64,000 nucleotides of DNA from Massilia sp. Bi118 (GTDB lineage Bacteria > Pseudomonadota > Gammaproteobacteria > Burkholderiales > Burkholderiaceae_D), in the NCBI RefSeq assembly GCF_918697865.1, contig NZ_CAKKMV010000009.1, positions 186,001 through 250,000 of the forward strand. Direction: 5' to 3'. Under the pieces are notes generated by a model. It had not been told where the DNA came from. It worked only from the letters and a program-made list of their open reading frames with translations, and made no database searches. Position 1 is the stretch's first letter. The number at the start of each line of letters is the position of its first letter. Shown here piece after piece: positions 9,361-18,131 of this stretch. The translations under genes and the position numbers were made by a program.

Positions 9361-9984
9361 TCAGAGCACGCCCGCTTGCCGGTCGAGATCCAGCGTATGC
9401 GTGCAGGCGATGCGCGGCGCCAGGTGGCTGGTCAGCACGATGCAGCCTTGGCGCGCCGCTTCGCGCCTGCTTAGTTCCTGTTCCAGCAGTTCGACTGCCT
9501 GCGCATCGAGACCGTTGAAGGGCTCGTCGATCAGCAGCAGCCTGGCCGGCAAGGCCAGGGCCAGCGCCAGCTGCAGTTTCTTGTACTGCCCCAGCGACAG
9601 CGCGCTCACCGGCTGGGCCGGCACGCCGTCCAGGCGGAAGGCCGCCAAATGGGCGCGCAGCGCGGCGCGGTCGGCGCCTTCGTACAGCGCCAGGTGCAGT
9701 TCCAGCCACTCGTTCACCGTCAGCCAGTCCAGGGCAGGGGCCTCGCCGCCGCAATAGAAACTGGCGCGGCGCCAGGCCAGCGGCTCGCGTTGCGCGTCGA
9801 TGCCGTCAAGGCGCATGCTGCCGGCGGCGGGCGCCAGCTGGCCGCCGAGCAGGCGCAGCAGGGTGGTCTTGCCGCGGCCATTGCTGCCGCGCAGCCAGGT
9901 CAGGCCCGGCTCGAAACGCATGCTCAGGCCCAGGAACACGCTGCGTGTCCTGAAGTGAAAATTCAAGGCGTCGATCTCGACCAT
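9361..9984 (-). CDS. Small ABC transporter ATP-binding protein (CcmA-like)
   Basis: A 207-residue ATPase of an ABC-2 type exporter. Walker A is at residues 33-41 (GSNGRGKTT), the signature is LSLGQYKK instead of LSGGQ, and Walker B reads LLLIDEP, followed by a switch His in LTSHLAP. Its size resembles the haem-export ATPase CcmA, but no cytochrome c maturation genes are near. The neighbour eight bases upstream is a membrane protein that is the likely permease partner. The substrate is unknown. Confidence 0.8.
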   Translation of the reverse strand: MVEIDALNFHFRTRSVFLGLSMRFEPGLTWLRGSNGRGKTTLLRLLGGQLAPAAGSMRLDGIDAQREPLAWRRASFYCGGEAPALDWLTVNEWLELHLALYEGADRAALRAHLAAFRLDGVPAQPVSALSLGQYKKLQLALALALPARLLLIDEPFNGLDAQAVELLEQELSRREAARQGCIVLTSHLAPRIACTHTLDLDRQAGVL

Positions 9985-9992
9985 GTGCTCTC

Positions 9993-11078
9993 TCAGTTCG
10001 CTACTTTACTGCCCACCGCGCACAGCAGCATGATCGCAAGCCCGACCAGGGCCATCCTGCCGCGCGGGGTGAAGGGCGGGGTTGCGGCCAGCAGCGGCGG
10101 CGTCAAGCAGGCCAGCGCCAGGTAAAGCTTGCCGGCGCCGCCATGCCAGGCGTGCACCATAAAACCGGTGGCGCTCAGCACGGCCAGTACCAGCAGGGCC
10201 GGCGCCTGCGCCGCAGCCCGGGCGCCCCAGGCCAGGCGAGTGAACCGCAGCGGCCAGCCGGCGGTGACTGGCGCCAGCCGCGCCACCTGCGTGCGCACGG
10301 TGGTGTCGGCATCGTGCACCAGCAGCACGAACAGGATGCTCACCGCGATGGCGCCAGCCACGCGCGGCAGCCAGGGCGGTCCGAGCATCCAAACGAGCAT
10401 AGCGCCGAGGCCGGCCGCCAGCAGCGCCGCCTGGCGCGGACCGGCATGGCTGCCCGTGCGCCATAGCGGCAGCCAGAACAGGCGACGCCACAGCATGCCG
10501 TGGCCGGCGGCGGTCCCGGTCTCCCACCCTGTCTGGCCGGTGGCGGCTTGCAATGCGGGCGCACGGCGCGATGGCGCCGGTATCCGTGCGGCGCGCGCCA
10601 GCAGCCAGGCGCCGCTGGACCAGCTCAGCAGGAAGGAGAAGACGGTGCCGCCTGCCGCGCGCGCCGGCGAGATCCAGTCGGGATGCTGCCCCAGCCAGAT
10701 CGCCAGCGAGGCGGCGTAGGCCAGCCCCAGCGGCGCCGCCAGCAGGGCCGCTACCAGCATGGCTGCCTGCAGTTGCAGGCGCGGCGCGACCGGCAGCCCG
10801 GCCAGCCAGGGCAAGGTGTGCGCGGGCAGCACCTGAGAACGCAGCAGCAAGAAGGGCAGGCCCATGGCGAGCCCGTGCAGGAGCAGCAGGGGCAGGGCCA
10901 GCGTCCAGGGACGGGACGCCGCCAGCATCGCCGGCATGGCGGCAAAGGCGACCAGGCCGACGGTAGCGGGGCCCAGCAGCAGGGCGGCGATCTCGGCCGA
11001 GCTGCGCAGACGTAAGGCGAGCTGGGCCACCGCGTGGCGCGCAAGGAGAATCCGGAACCTGATGTAAGGATGGGCCAT
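9993..11078 (-). CDS. Hydrophobic ABC-2-like permease partner (unrecognised family)
   Basis: A 361-residue protein made largely of hydrophobic Ala/Leu-rich segments, with about eight to ten predicted membrane spans, for example around residues 30-55, 100-135 and 225-250. I do not recognise a specific family. It lies eight bases upstream of an ABC ATPase on the same strand and has no nucleotide-binding motif, so permease of that transporter is the simplest reading. Start taken as ATG at 11078, close to the tRNA terminator region. Confidence 0.6.
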   Translation of the reverse strand: MAHPYIRFRILLARHAVAQLALRLRSSAEIAALLLGPATVGLVAFAAMPAMLAASRPWTLALPLLLLHGLAMGLPFLLLRSQVLPAHTLPWLAGLPVAPRLQLQAAMLVAALLAAPLGLAYAASLAIWLGQHPDWISPARAAGGTVFSFLLSWSSGAWLLARAARIPAPSRRAPALQAATGQTGWETGTAAGHGMLWRRLFWLPLWRTGSHAGPRQAALLAAGLGAMLVWMLGPPWLPRVAGAIAVSILFVLLVHDADTTVRTQVARLAPVTAGWPLRFTRLAWGARAAAQAPALLVLAVLSATGFMVHAWHGGAGKLYLALACLTPPLLAATPPFTPRGRMALVGLAIMLLCAVGSKVAN

Positions 11079-11106
11079 GCTTCCCGCGCAAGTAGAGGCA
11101 GAAACG

Positions 11107-11134
11107 AAAAAAGGGTCCGACTAATCGGACCCTT
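11107..11134 (-). terminator. Terminator of the tRNA-Val/tRNA-Asp transcript
   Basis: Ten-bp stem (AAGGGTCCGA at 11111-11120 with TCGGACCCTT at 11125-11134), four-base loop, and a T-run on the minus strand just beyond the tRNA-Asp 3' end. Confidence 0.85.
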
Positions 11135-11145
11135 CTTCTTGAAGC

Positions 11146-11222
11146 TGGCGGAGCGGACGGGGCTCGAACCCGCGACCCCCGGCGTGACAGGCCGGTATTC
11201 TAACCAACTGAACTACCGCTCC
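11146..11222 (-). tRNA. tRNA-Asp (anticodon GTC)
   Basis: A 77-nt cloverleaf on the minus strand starting GGAGCGGTAGTTCAGTTGG. The anticodon loop is CTGTCAC, the T-loop is GGTTCGAGCC, and the encoded CCA closes the 3' end at 11146-11148. It lies downstream of tRNA-Val in the same transcript. Confidence 0.96.
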
Positions 11223-11266
11223 GTTTTTACTGATCTTTTCTTCGCTGTCGACATCATCGGAAGATC

Positions 11267-11342
11267 TGGTGGGCGCTGAGAGGCTCGAACTCCCGACCTA
11301 ATCCTTGTAAGGGATCCGCTCTACCAACTGAGCTAAGCGCCC
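11267..11342 (-). tRNA. tRNA-Val (anticodon TAC)
   Basis: A 76-nt cloverleaf on the minus strand starting GGGCGCTTAGCTCAGTTGG, with anticodon stem-loop CCCTTACAAGG, T-loop GTTCGAGCC and an encoded CCA at 11267-11269. It is separated from tRNA-Asp by 44 nt. The stretch upstream of it (11343-11598) holds no gene that I can support. Confidence 0.96.
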
Positions 11343-11598
11343 GCAAACCGCTTCGGTGATGTCTTCGACGTTTGTCACCACGTCCGAAGAGGCCCGAATC
11401 ATAGCGTATCCCTTCTGAAGCACGCAAGGGCTTTACGGAAAAAAAATGTTGTATGCCTGCCCATGCTGCGCGCGTATTCCTTGCATAAGCTTATACACAT
11501 GTTCGACAATTGCGCCTTTACCAACCTGGCAATATGAAGACATCGATAACGATGCGAATGGAGACAGACGCCATTTTTACCCTTCCTAGGAAATCGCA

Positions 11599-13815
11599 AT
11601 GACCAAGATGTCCAAGATGCACAAGCGCGTTATCGCCGCCCATGGCGCGATGCTGGCGCTGTCAGCCCTGTCCGCCGCGCCGGCCATGGCCCAAGCTACA
11701 TCGACCAACGAGCTGCAGACCGTCACCGTGACGGCGCAGCGCCGCACCGAAAATATCAAGGAGGTGCCGGTCTCGGTCAGCGCCGTCAAGGGTGAAAAAC
11801 TCGACGTCATCGTCTCCGGCGGTGAAGACATTCGCGTGTTGGCCGGCAAAGTGCCGAGCCTGAACATCGAATCGTCGAACGGCCGCACCTTCCCGCGCTT
11901 CTACATCCGCGGCTACGGCAACACCGACTTCTCGCTGTTCGCCTCGCAGCCGGTGTCGCTGATCTATGACGACATCGTCCAGGAAAACCCGATCCTGAAA
12001 GGCTTCCCGATCTTCGACGTCGCCGGCGTCGAAGTGCTGCGCGGCCCGCAGGGCACCCTGTTCGGCCGCAACACCCCGGCCGGCGTGGTCAAGCTCGAAT
12101 CCGAAAAGCCGAACCTCAAAAAGGTCGAGGGCTACTACAACGCCACCTGGGGCAGCCACAACACCGTCAACCTGGAAGGCGCCGTCAACGTGCCGCTGTC
12201 GGATAAATGGGCGATGCGCGTCTCGACCCTGCGCCAGCATCGCGACGACTTCGTCAACAATTACAGCGACCTCGCCAGGACCAACAAGACCGGCGAACTG
12301 GACGGCTACAACGAACACGCCGAGCGCGTGCAGTTCCTGTACACCCCGGACAGCACCTTCAGCGCGCTGTTCAATGTGCACCAGCGCACCACCTCCGGCA
12401 GTGCCCGCCTGTTCCGCGCCAACCTGATCAAGAAGGGCACGAACGACATCGCCGACGGTTACGACCTGAACAGCATCGTCACCAACGCCCAGAACTTCCA
12501 GGACCTCAAGACCCAGGGCGCCAACCTGCGTCTGAGCTGGGACCTCGGCGCCGTCAAGCTGTACTCGATCACCGGCTATGAAGGCGTGGACCACTACCAC
12601 AGCCGCGGCGACATCGACGGCGGCATCATCGGCGGCCCGGGCGTGGTGCCCTTCCAGGTGCAGACCGCCAGCCGCCTGACCGACCTGACCCAATACTCGC
12701 AGGAATTCCGCGTCGAGTCGAAGAACACCGGCCCGATGAACTGGCAGGCCGGCCTGTACTACTTCGACGAAGACGCGACTGGCGGCAGCGACAACTTCGA
12801 CAGCGTGACCCAGGCGCAAACCTCGCGCGTGATCTCGAACCAGAAGAACAAGGCCTGGGCCGCCTTCGGTTCCGTGACCTATGCCGTCAACGACGCCTTC
12901 ACCCTGCGCGGCGGCCTGCGCTACACCGATGACAAGAAGGACTTTGCCACGCTGGAACACACCAACGTGACCCTGATCGGCCCGGCCGGTATCAGCGAAA
13001 GCAAGAGCAAGGTCAACTGGGACCTGTCGGGTACCTACAAGCTGAACCGTGACGTCAACCTGTACGCCCGCATGGCGACCGGCTTCCGCGCCCCGAGTAT
13101 CGCTGCCGCTTCGGCATCGGTGCCGGTGACCGTGGCCGACGCCGAGACTGTCACCTCGATCGAAGGCGGCATCAAGGCCGACCTGTTCGAGCGCCGCGCC
13201 CGCCTGAACTTCTCGCTGTACGATTTCGAGGTGAAGAACCAGCAGCTGACCGTGGTCGGCGGCAACTCGAACGTCACCAAGCTGATCAACGCGGCCAAGA
13301 CCAAGGCCCAGGGCGCCGAGTTCGACGTCGAAGGCATCGTCAGCCCGTCGCTGCGCGTGACCGCCGGCGCCAGCTACAACTTCACGGAAATCCGCGACCC
13401 TAGCCTGTCGGTCAACAAGTGCGCCCAGTGCACCATCACCGACCCGATCAACGCCGCCGGCCGCGTCGACATCAACGGCAACCCGCTGCCGCAGGCGCCG
13501 AAGTGGACCCTGAACGCGACCGCGCGCTACAGCGTGCCGGTGGGCGACGGCGAATTCTTCGTCTACACCGACTGGTCCTACCGTACGAAGATCAATTTCT
13601 TCCTGTACGAAGCGGCCGAGTTCAGCGGCAAGCCGCTGCTAGAGGGCGGCCTGCGCGTCGGCTACAACTGGGCGGGCGGCAAGTATGAAGTGGCCGCCTT
13701 CGGCCGCAACATCCTCGACCAGCGCCGCATCACCGGCGCCATCGACTTCAACAACCTGACCGGCTTCACCAACGAGCCGCGTACCTGGGGTGTGCAGTTC
13801 AAGGGCAACTTCTGA
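11599..13815 (+). CDS. TonB-dependent outer-membrane receptor
   Basis: A 738-residue gated beta-barrel for active uptake across the outer membrane, powered by TonB-ExbBD. A signal peptide ends near APAMA-QA (residues about 1-31). Next come a TonB-box-like LQTVTVTAQRR, the plug (VPVSVSAVKGEKLD, FPRFYIRGYGNTD, VEVLRGPQGTLFGRNTPAG) and a long barrel ending in a C-terminal Phe (VQFKGNF). AGGAA lies upstream of the ATG. The substrate cannot be read from the sequence; the plug resembles the large group of siderophore/saccharide receptors named after FecA or CirA homologues. Monocistronic with its own terminator. Confidence 0.9.
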   Translation: MTKMSKMHKRVIAAHGAMLALSALSAAPAMAQATSTNELQTVTVTAQRRTENIKEVPVSVSAVKGEKLDVIVSGGEDIRVLAGKVPSLNIESSNGRTFPRFYIRGYGNTDFSLFASQPVSLIYDDIVQENPILKGFPIFDVAGVEVLRGPQGTLFGRNTPAGVVKLESEKPNLKKVEGYYNATWGSHNTVNLEGAVNVPLSDKWAMRVSTLRQHRDDFVNNYSDLARTNKTGELDGYNEHAERVQFLYTPDSTFSALFNVHQRTTSGSARLFRANLIKKGTNDIADGYDLNSIVTNAQNFQDLKTQGANLRLSWDLGAVKLYSITGYEGVDHYHSRGDIDGGIIGGPGVVPFQVQTASRLTDLTQYSQEFRVESKNTGPMNWQAGLYYFDEDATGGSDNFDSVTQAQTSRVISNQKNKAWAAFGSVTYAVNDAFTLRGGLRYTDDKKDFATLEHTNVTLIGPAGISESKSKVNWDLSGTYKLNRDVNLYARMATGFRAPSIAAASASVPVTVADAETVTSIEGGIKADLFERRARLNFSLYDFEVKNQQLTVVGGNSNVTKLINAAKTKAQGAEFDVEGIVSPSLRVTAGASYNFTEIRDPSLSVNKCAQCTITDPINAAGRVDINGNPLPQAPKWTLNATARYSVPVGDGEFFVYTDWSYRTKINFFLYEAAEFSGKPLLEGGLRVGYNWAGGKYEVAAFGRNILDQRRITGAIDFNNLTGFTNEPRTWGVQFKGNF

Positions 13816-13834
13816 TTTAGTTCTCCCTGACATG

Positions 13835-13864
13835 AAAGGCCGCGAGCGATCGCGGCCTTTTTTT
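13835..13864 (+). terminator. Terminator of the TonB-dependent receptor gene
   Basis: Eleven-bp stem (AAAGGCCGCGA at 13835-13845 with its complement at 13850-13860), a GCGA loop and seven or eight T residues. Confidence 0.92.
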
Positions 13865-14251
13865 ATTGCGTCAGCGTATGCACGTACATCAAATTTCTTG
13901 GTTATATCTGATATAAGTCAAAACGATGTGTTAAATAATGTGGCTGACCAAGAATGACGATTCTGTGATTTTCCTGTGTTTTTTAGCAAGATCTTATTTT
14001 GCAGAGCGCGATTTCAGCCAAATAAAGTAGGTTTTTACTACGAAATGTGGTTTTTCGTTGTAAAGATGCCGAAATCAATTGTGAAATTTCTACACGTCTT
14101 CTTCCTTCGCGCTACTCTTCCGTGTCCCGCTTTCAGACGGGAAATCGGTGCGCAGAATTTGCACCGACACAACTAGATCTCAGGCACTGAGTTGTCTTGA
14201 TGTGCTTGCGGAAAATCAAACTTTTGTGTTTTTCTAATAAAAGGAAGAAAC
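13865..14251 (+). promoter_or_regulatory. AT-rich intergenic region with three small hairpins upstream of the protease gene
   Basis: About 390 bp without a supportable gene, clearly less GC-rich than its surroundings. Near its end are three consecutive hairpins: TCCCG/CGGGA (14125-14142), CGGTGC/GCACCG (14146-14166) and CTCAG/CTGAG (14179-14191, with ACAACT/AGTTGT flanking). They may lie in the 5' leader of the protease mRNA. A Shine-Dalgarno-like AAGGAAG precedes the ATG at 14252. Confidence 0.45.
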
Positions 14252-16072
14252 ATGAAGTCTCAGAAATCGATGTACCCGGCAGTCTTGAAACTGTGCGCAG
14301 CGGCCGTCATCGGCCTCGGCGCCAGTGTTGTGCACGCAGGAGCTGTCGCACCCGCCGCGCAGGGTGTGAGCATCACCGACCAGACTGACCGCCTGATCGT
14401 CAAGTACAGGGATGAAGCCGCCCCCGGCGCCAAGGGCCAGTCCCGTCTGGCCGCTTCCGGCGTGATCCCGGCGGCGCGCATGGCCAAGCTCGAGCTGGCC
14501 GGCCGCAATCTCGGCCTGACGATGAAGGAACTGCACACCATCGGTACCGGCGCCCGTGTGATCCAGCTGAACCGCAAGGTCTCGGTGGCCGAGGCCGCCA
14601 AGGTCGCTGCCGACCTGGTCGCCAGCGACGCGTCGGTGGAGTACGCCGAGCCGGACCGCATCATGAAGCCGATGTTCACCCCGAACGACACCTACTACAA
14701 CCAGCAGTGGGACTACTTCGATACCGTCGGCGGCATGCGCCTGCCGGCAGCCTGGGACAAGTCGACCGGCACCGGCATCCGCGTGGCCGTGATCGACACC
14801 GGTTACCGTCCGCACGTCGACCTGCAGGGCCAGATCCTGGCCGGCTATGACTTCATCGCCGACACCGCGATTTCGAACGACGGCAACGGCCGCGACAGCG
14901 ACGCCAGCGATCCGGGCGACTGGACCGCGGCGGGCCAGTGCGGCACCGGCGAACCGGCCACCAACTCGAGCTGGCACGGCACCCACGTGGCCGGCACCAT
15001 TGCCGCGCTCACCAACAACGGCATCGGCGTGGCCGGCGTCGCTTATGGCGCCAAGGTCGTGCCGGTACGCGTGCTGGGCCAGTGCGGCGGCTACACCTCC
15101 GACATCGCCAACGGCATCATCTGGGCTTCCGGCGGCACCGTGTCGGGCGTGCCCAACATCGCAGCCCGCGCACAGGTGATCAACATGTCGCTGGGCGGCG
15201 GCGGCGCCTGCGACACCACCTCCCAGAGCGCGATCAACAGCGCCCGCTCGCGCGGCACCGTGGTCGTGGTCGCAGCCGGTAACGAAAGCCAGAACGCCAG
15301 CAACAGCAACCCGGCCAACTGCTCGGGCGTGATCGCGGTGGCGGCCACCAACAAGTCGGGCGGCCGCGCGTCGTACTCGAACTACGGCACGGTCGTCGAC
15401 GTGGCGGCGCCGGGCGGCGATACCGGTGCGGCAATCCTGTCGACCCTGAACGCCGGCACCAAGTCCCCGGGCGCCGACAGCTACGCCGGCTACATGGGCA
15501 CCTCGATGGCCACCCCGCACGTGGCCGGCGTGGTTGCGCTGATGCTGGCGAAGAACCCGGCCCTGACCCCGGACGACGTCGAAGCCCGCCTGAAGTCGAG
15601 CGCACGCGCCTTCCCGGCATCGTGCTCGGGTTGCGGCGCCGGCATCGTCGATGCGTCGGCAGCGGTCGATGCCGCGACCGGCACCGGCGGCGGTGGCGGC
15701 ACCGGTACGACCATGTCGGAAACCGAGTCGAACAACACGATCTCCACCGGCAACACGGTCTCGACTTCCGGCACCACGGTCAACGGCACCATGTCGAGCA
15801 GCAGCGACACGGACTATTTCAAGGTCTCTGTCCCGGCTGGCAAGACCCTGAGCGCGACCCTGACCCCGAACTCGACCTCGGACTACGACCTGTACATCTA
15901 CAACAGCGCCGGCAGCCAGGTGACCTCCAGCACCAACGGTGCGGGTTCGGTCGATTCGGCAAGTGCATCCAATACCGGCACCACCGCCGTGAACGCCTAC
16001 GTGCGCGTGGTGTACTACAGCGGCGGCACCGGTTCGACCAACGGCAAGTACACGCTGAAGCTGACCTGGTAA
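14252..16072 (+). CDS. Secreted subtilisin-like serine protease (S8) with C-terminal PPC domain
   Basis: A 606-residue exported protease. A signal peptide (residues about 1-30, ending VVHA-GA) is followed by an inhibitor-like prodomain to about residue 140. The S8 catalytic domain has the triad Asp182 (VIDTGY), His242 (HGTHVAGT) and Ser418 (GTSMATPHVAG), with oxyanion Asn in AAGNESQ. A short Gly-rich linker after residue about 480 leads to a pre-peptidase C-terminal (PPC) domain (ESNNTISTGNTV..DTDYFKV..YDLYIYNSAG). PPC domains are usually removed after secretion. It is one of two tandem paralogues. A nested inverted repeat (ATTGAT at 16104, ATCAAT at 16150) and a terminator follow it. Confidence 0.94.
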   Translation: MKSQKSMYPAVLKLCAAAVIGLGASVVHAGAVAPAAQGVSITDQTDRLIVKYRDEAAPGAKGQSRLAASGVIPAARMAKLELAGRNLGLTMKELHTIGTGARVIQLNRKVSVAEAAKVAADLVASDASVEYAEPDRIMKPMFTPNDTYYNQQWDYFDTVGGMRLPAAWDKSTGTGIRVAVIDTGYRPHVDLQGQILAGYDFIADTAISNDGNGRDSDASDPGDWTAAGQCGTGEPATNSSWHGTHVAGTIAALTNNGIGVAGVAYGAKVVPVRVLGQCGGYTSDIANGIIWASGGTVSGVPNIAARAQVINMSLGGGGACDTTSQSAINSARSRGTVVVVAAGNESQNASNSNPANCSGVIAVAATNKSGGRASYSNYGTVVDVAAPGGDTGAAILSTLNAGTKSPGADSYAGYMGTSMATPHVAGVVALMLAKNPALTPDDVEARLKSSARAFPASCSGCGAGIVDASAAVDAATGTGGGGGTGTTMSETESNNTISTGNTVSTSGTTVNGTMSSSSDTDYFKVSVPAGKTLSATLTPNSTSDYDLYIYNSAGSQVTSSTNGAGSVDSASASNTGTTAVNAYVRVVYYSGGTGSTNGKYTLKLTW

Positions 16073-16190
16073 TTGTCTGCAAACAGAAAAATCGAGAAAG
16101 CTGATTGATCTATAAAGGAAATGCTTTAAGGAACTAAATTCCTTTAACAATCAATTACTTATCAAAAATTTTCCTGTGGTGAAAACCCCT

Positions 16191-16216
16191 AAAGCGGCCC
16201 CAAGCGGGCCGCTTTT
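16191..16216 (+). terminator. Terminator between the two protease genes
   Basis: Ten-bp stem (AAAGCGGCCC at 16191-16200 with GGGCCGCTTT at 16206-16215), a five-base loop and a short T-run ending at 16216. Confidence 0.85.
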
Positions 16217-16260
16217 CGTTAGGCTTCTCTGTTCGGTTACTCCAGAAGAGGAAGCAAAGC

Positions 16261-18048
16261 ATGACGCACCACAAGATGTATCCCGTGTTGAAAATCTGCG
16301 CCGCAGCCCTCGTCGCCTTCGGCTCGCTGGCTGCTCACGCAGCGCCGTCGGATGCGGCACGAACCAAAGTGATTACCCAGACCGATCGCCTGATCGTCAA
16401 GTACAAGGACGCGGTCGACAATTCCAAGGGCGCCGTGCCCGAACGCGCCATGTCGGCCGCGCGCCAGGCCCTGCAAGCCCGCGCCGGCCAGCAGCTTGGC
16501 GCCACCATGCGCGCACTGCGCGCCACCGCCACCGGCGCCAACGTGCTGCAGCTGAGCCGCACCATGTCGCTGGACGAAGCCCGCACCCTGGCCGCCGAGC
16601 TGATGGCGCGCGACCCGGACGTCGAATACGCCGAGCCGGACCGCATCATGGTTCCGCTGTTCACCCCGAACGACCCGATGTACACCCAGCAGTGGCACTA
16701 CTACGACGCCAAGGGCGGCCTGAACCTGCCTGCCGCCTGGGACAAGTCGACCGGCGCCGGCATCAACGTGGCCGTGATCGATACCGGCTACCGTCCGCAC
16801 GCGGACCTGTCCGGCCAGATCCTGCCGGGCTATGACTTCATTACCAGCGCCGCCATCGCCGCCGACGGCAACGGCCGCGACAGCGACGCCAGCGACCCGG
16901 GCGACAGCACCACCGCCGGGCAGTGCGGCGGCGGCCTGCCGGCCCAGGACGATGCCTCGAGCTGGCACGGCACCCACGTGGCCGGCACCATCGCCGCGAA
17001 AACCAACAACGGCGTCGGCGTGGCCGGCGTCGCCTGGGGCGCCAAGGTCGTGCCGGTGCGCGTGTTGGGCAAGTGCGGCGGCTATACCTCGGACATCGCC
17101 GACGCCATGATCTGGGCGTCCGGCGGCGCGGTCACCGGCGCCCCGGCCAACCCGAACAAGGCGCGCGTGCTGAACCTGTCGCTGGGCGGCAGCGGCGCCT
17201 GCGACACCACCACCCAGAACGCGATCAACAGCGCCCGCTCGCGCGGCGCCGTGGTCGTGGTCGCGGCCGGCAATTCGAACGTCAATGCCTCGAACGCGAA
17301 CCCGGCCAACTGCGCCGGCGTGATCACGGTGGCGGCGGTCGGCCGCAGCGGCGGCAAGGCGTCCTACTCGAACTACGGCGCGAATGTCGACGTCGCGGCG
17401 CCGGGCGGCGACAGCGGCGCGGCCATCCTGTCGACCTGGAATGCCGGCACCAGCACCCCGGCCAGCGACAACTACGGCTACATGATGGGCACCTCGATGG
17501 CGACCCCGCACGTGGCCGGCGTGGCCGCCCTGATGCTGGCGAAGAACCCGAACCTGACGCCGGACGAAGTCGAAGCCAAGCTGAAAGCCACCGCGCGCGC
17601 CTTCCCGGCCGCCTGCTCGGGCTGCGGCGCCGGCATCGTCGACGCGGCTGCGGCCGTGAACGCGGTGACGGCCACCGTCGCGGTGCAGCCGACGACCCAG
17701 AACGAAGTCGAGCCGAACAACTGGTTCTCGAACGCCAATCCGGTGGCGGCCTCGGGCACCGTGGTGAACGGCACGATGTCGGCCAGTAACGACATCGACT
17801 ACTACATCGTGCAAGTCCCGGCCGGCAAGACCTTGACTGCCACGCTGACCCAGGGCGGCAGCACCAGCGACTATGACCTGTACGCCTACAACAGCGCCGG
17901 CACCCAGCTTGCCGTCAGCACCAACGGCGCCGGCGTGAACGATGCGGTATCGGTGACCAACACGGCGACCACCACCCAGGCGCGCGTAGTGCGCGTGCGC
18001 TATCACGCGGGTCCGTTGGGCAAGTACACGCTCAAGTTCACCTGGTAA
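16261..18048 (+). CDS. Secreted subtilisin-like serine protease (S8), tandem paralogue
   Basis: A 595-residue paralogue of the preceding protease with the same order of parts: signal peptide (ending AAHA-AP), prodomain, S8 domain with Asp174, His236 and Ser412, and a C-terminal PPC domain (EPNNWFSNANPV..DIDYYIVQVPAG..YDLYAYNSAG). The two proteins are alike over nearly the whole length, which points to a local duplication. Divergence is greatest in the prodomain and PPC domain. Each gene has its own terminator, so they are likely transcribed separately or by partial read-through. GAAGAGGAAG upstream of the ATG is a plausible ribosome-binding site. Confidence 0.94.
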   Translation: MTHHKMYPVLKICAAALVAFGSLAAHAAPSDAARTKVITQTDRLIVKYKDAVDNSKGAVPERAMSAARQALQARAGQQLGATMRALRATATGANVLQLSRTMSLDEARTLAAELMARDPDVEYAEPDRIMVPLFTPNDPMYTQQWHYYDAKGGLNLPAAWDKSTGAGINVAVIDTGYRPHADLSGQILPGYDFITSAAIAADGNGRDSDASDPGDSTTAGQCGGGLPAQDDASSWHGTHVAGTIAAKTNNGVGVAGVAWGAKVVPVRVLGKCGGYTSDIADAMIWASGGAVTGAPANPNKARVLNLSLGGSGACDTTTQNAINSARSRGAVVVVAAGNSNVNASNANPANCAGVITVAAVGRSGGKASYSNYGANVDVAAPGGDSGAAILSTWNAGTSTPASDNYGYMMGTSMATPHVAGVAALMLAKNPNLTPDEVEAKLKATARAFPAACSGCGAGIVDAAAAVNAVTATVAVQPTTQNEVEPNNWFSNANPVAASGTVVNGTMSASNDIDYYIVQVPAGKTLTATLTQGGSTSDYDLYAYNSAGTQLAVSTNGAGVNDAVSVTNTATTTQARVVRVRYHAGPLGKYTLKFTW

Positions 18049-18069
18049 GCAGGCGCATGGCCTGAGGAG

Positions 18070-18100
18070 AGGCGCGTAACGAAAGTTGCGCGCCTTTTTT
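18070..18100 (+). terminator. Terminator of the second protease gene
   Basis: AGGCGCG at 18070-18076 pairs with CGCGCCT at 18089-18095, extended by AAC/GTT around a GAAA loop and followed by a T-run. Its 3' part overlaps the likely -35 of dinB. Confidence 0.88.
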
Positions 18101-18111
18101 GTTAGCACTTA

Positions 18112-18131
18112 TACTGTATGCAATTACAGTA
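18112..18131 (+). promoter_or_regulatory. LexA (SOS) box overlapping the dinB start codon
   Basis: TACTGTATGCAATTACAGTA fits the CTG-N10-CAG LexA consensus with both flanking TA dinucleotides. It overlaps a likely -10 (TATACT, 18110-18115, with TTGCGC at 18086-18091 as -35, 18-nt spacing). Its last base is the A of the dinB ATG. Confidence 0.85.

Noticed and set aside
9361-9984. Haem exporter ATPase CcmA
   Set aside because: Size and motifs are similar, but there are no ccm genes and the partner is an unrecognised permease.
11146-11342. tRNA-associated integration site
   Set aside because: No integrase, no duplicated tRNA 3' end and no composition change next to the two tRNAs.
18086-18130. 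Upstream TTG start for dinB
   Set aside because: It would add 15 residues from inside a terminator, and the family N-terminus begins at 18131.
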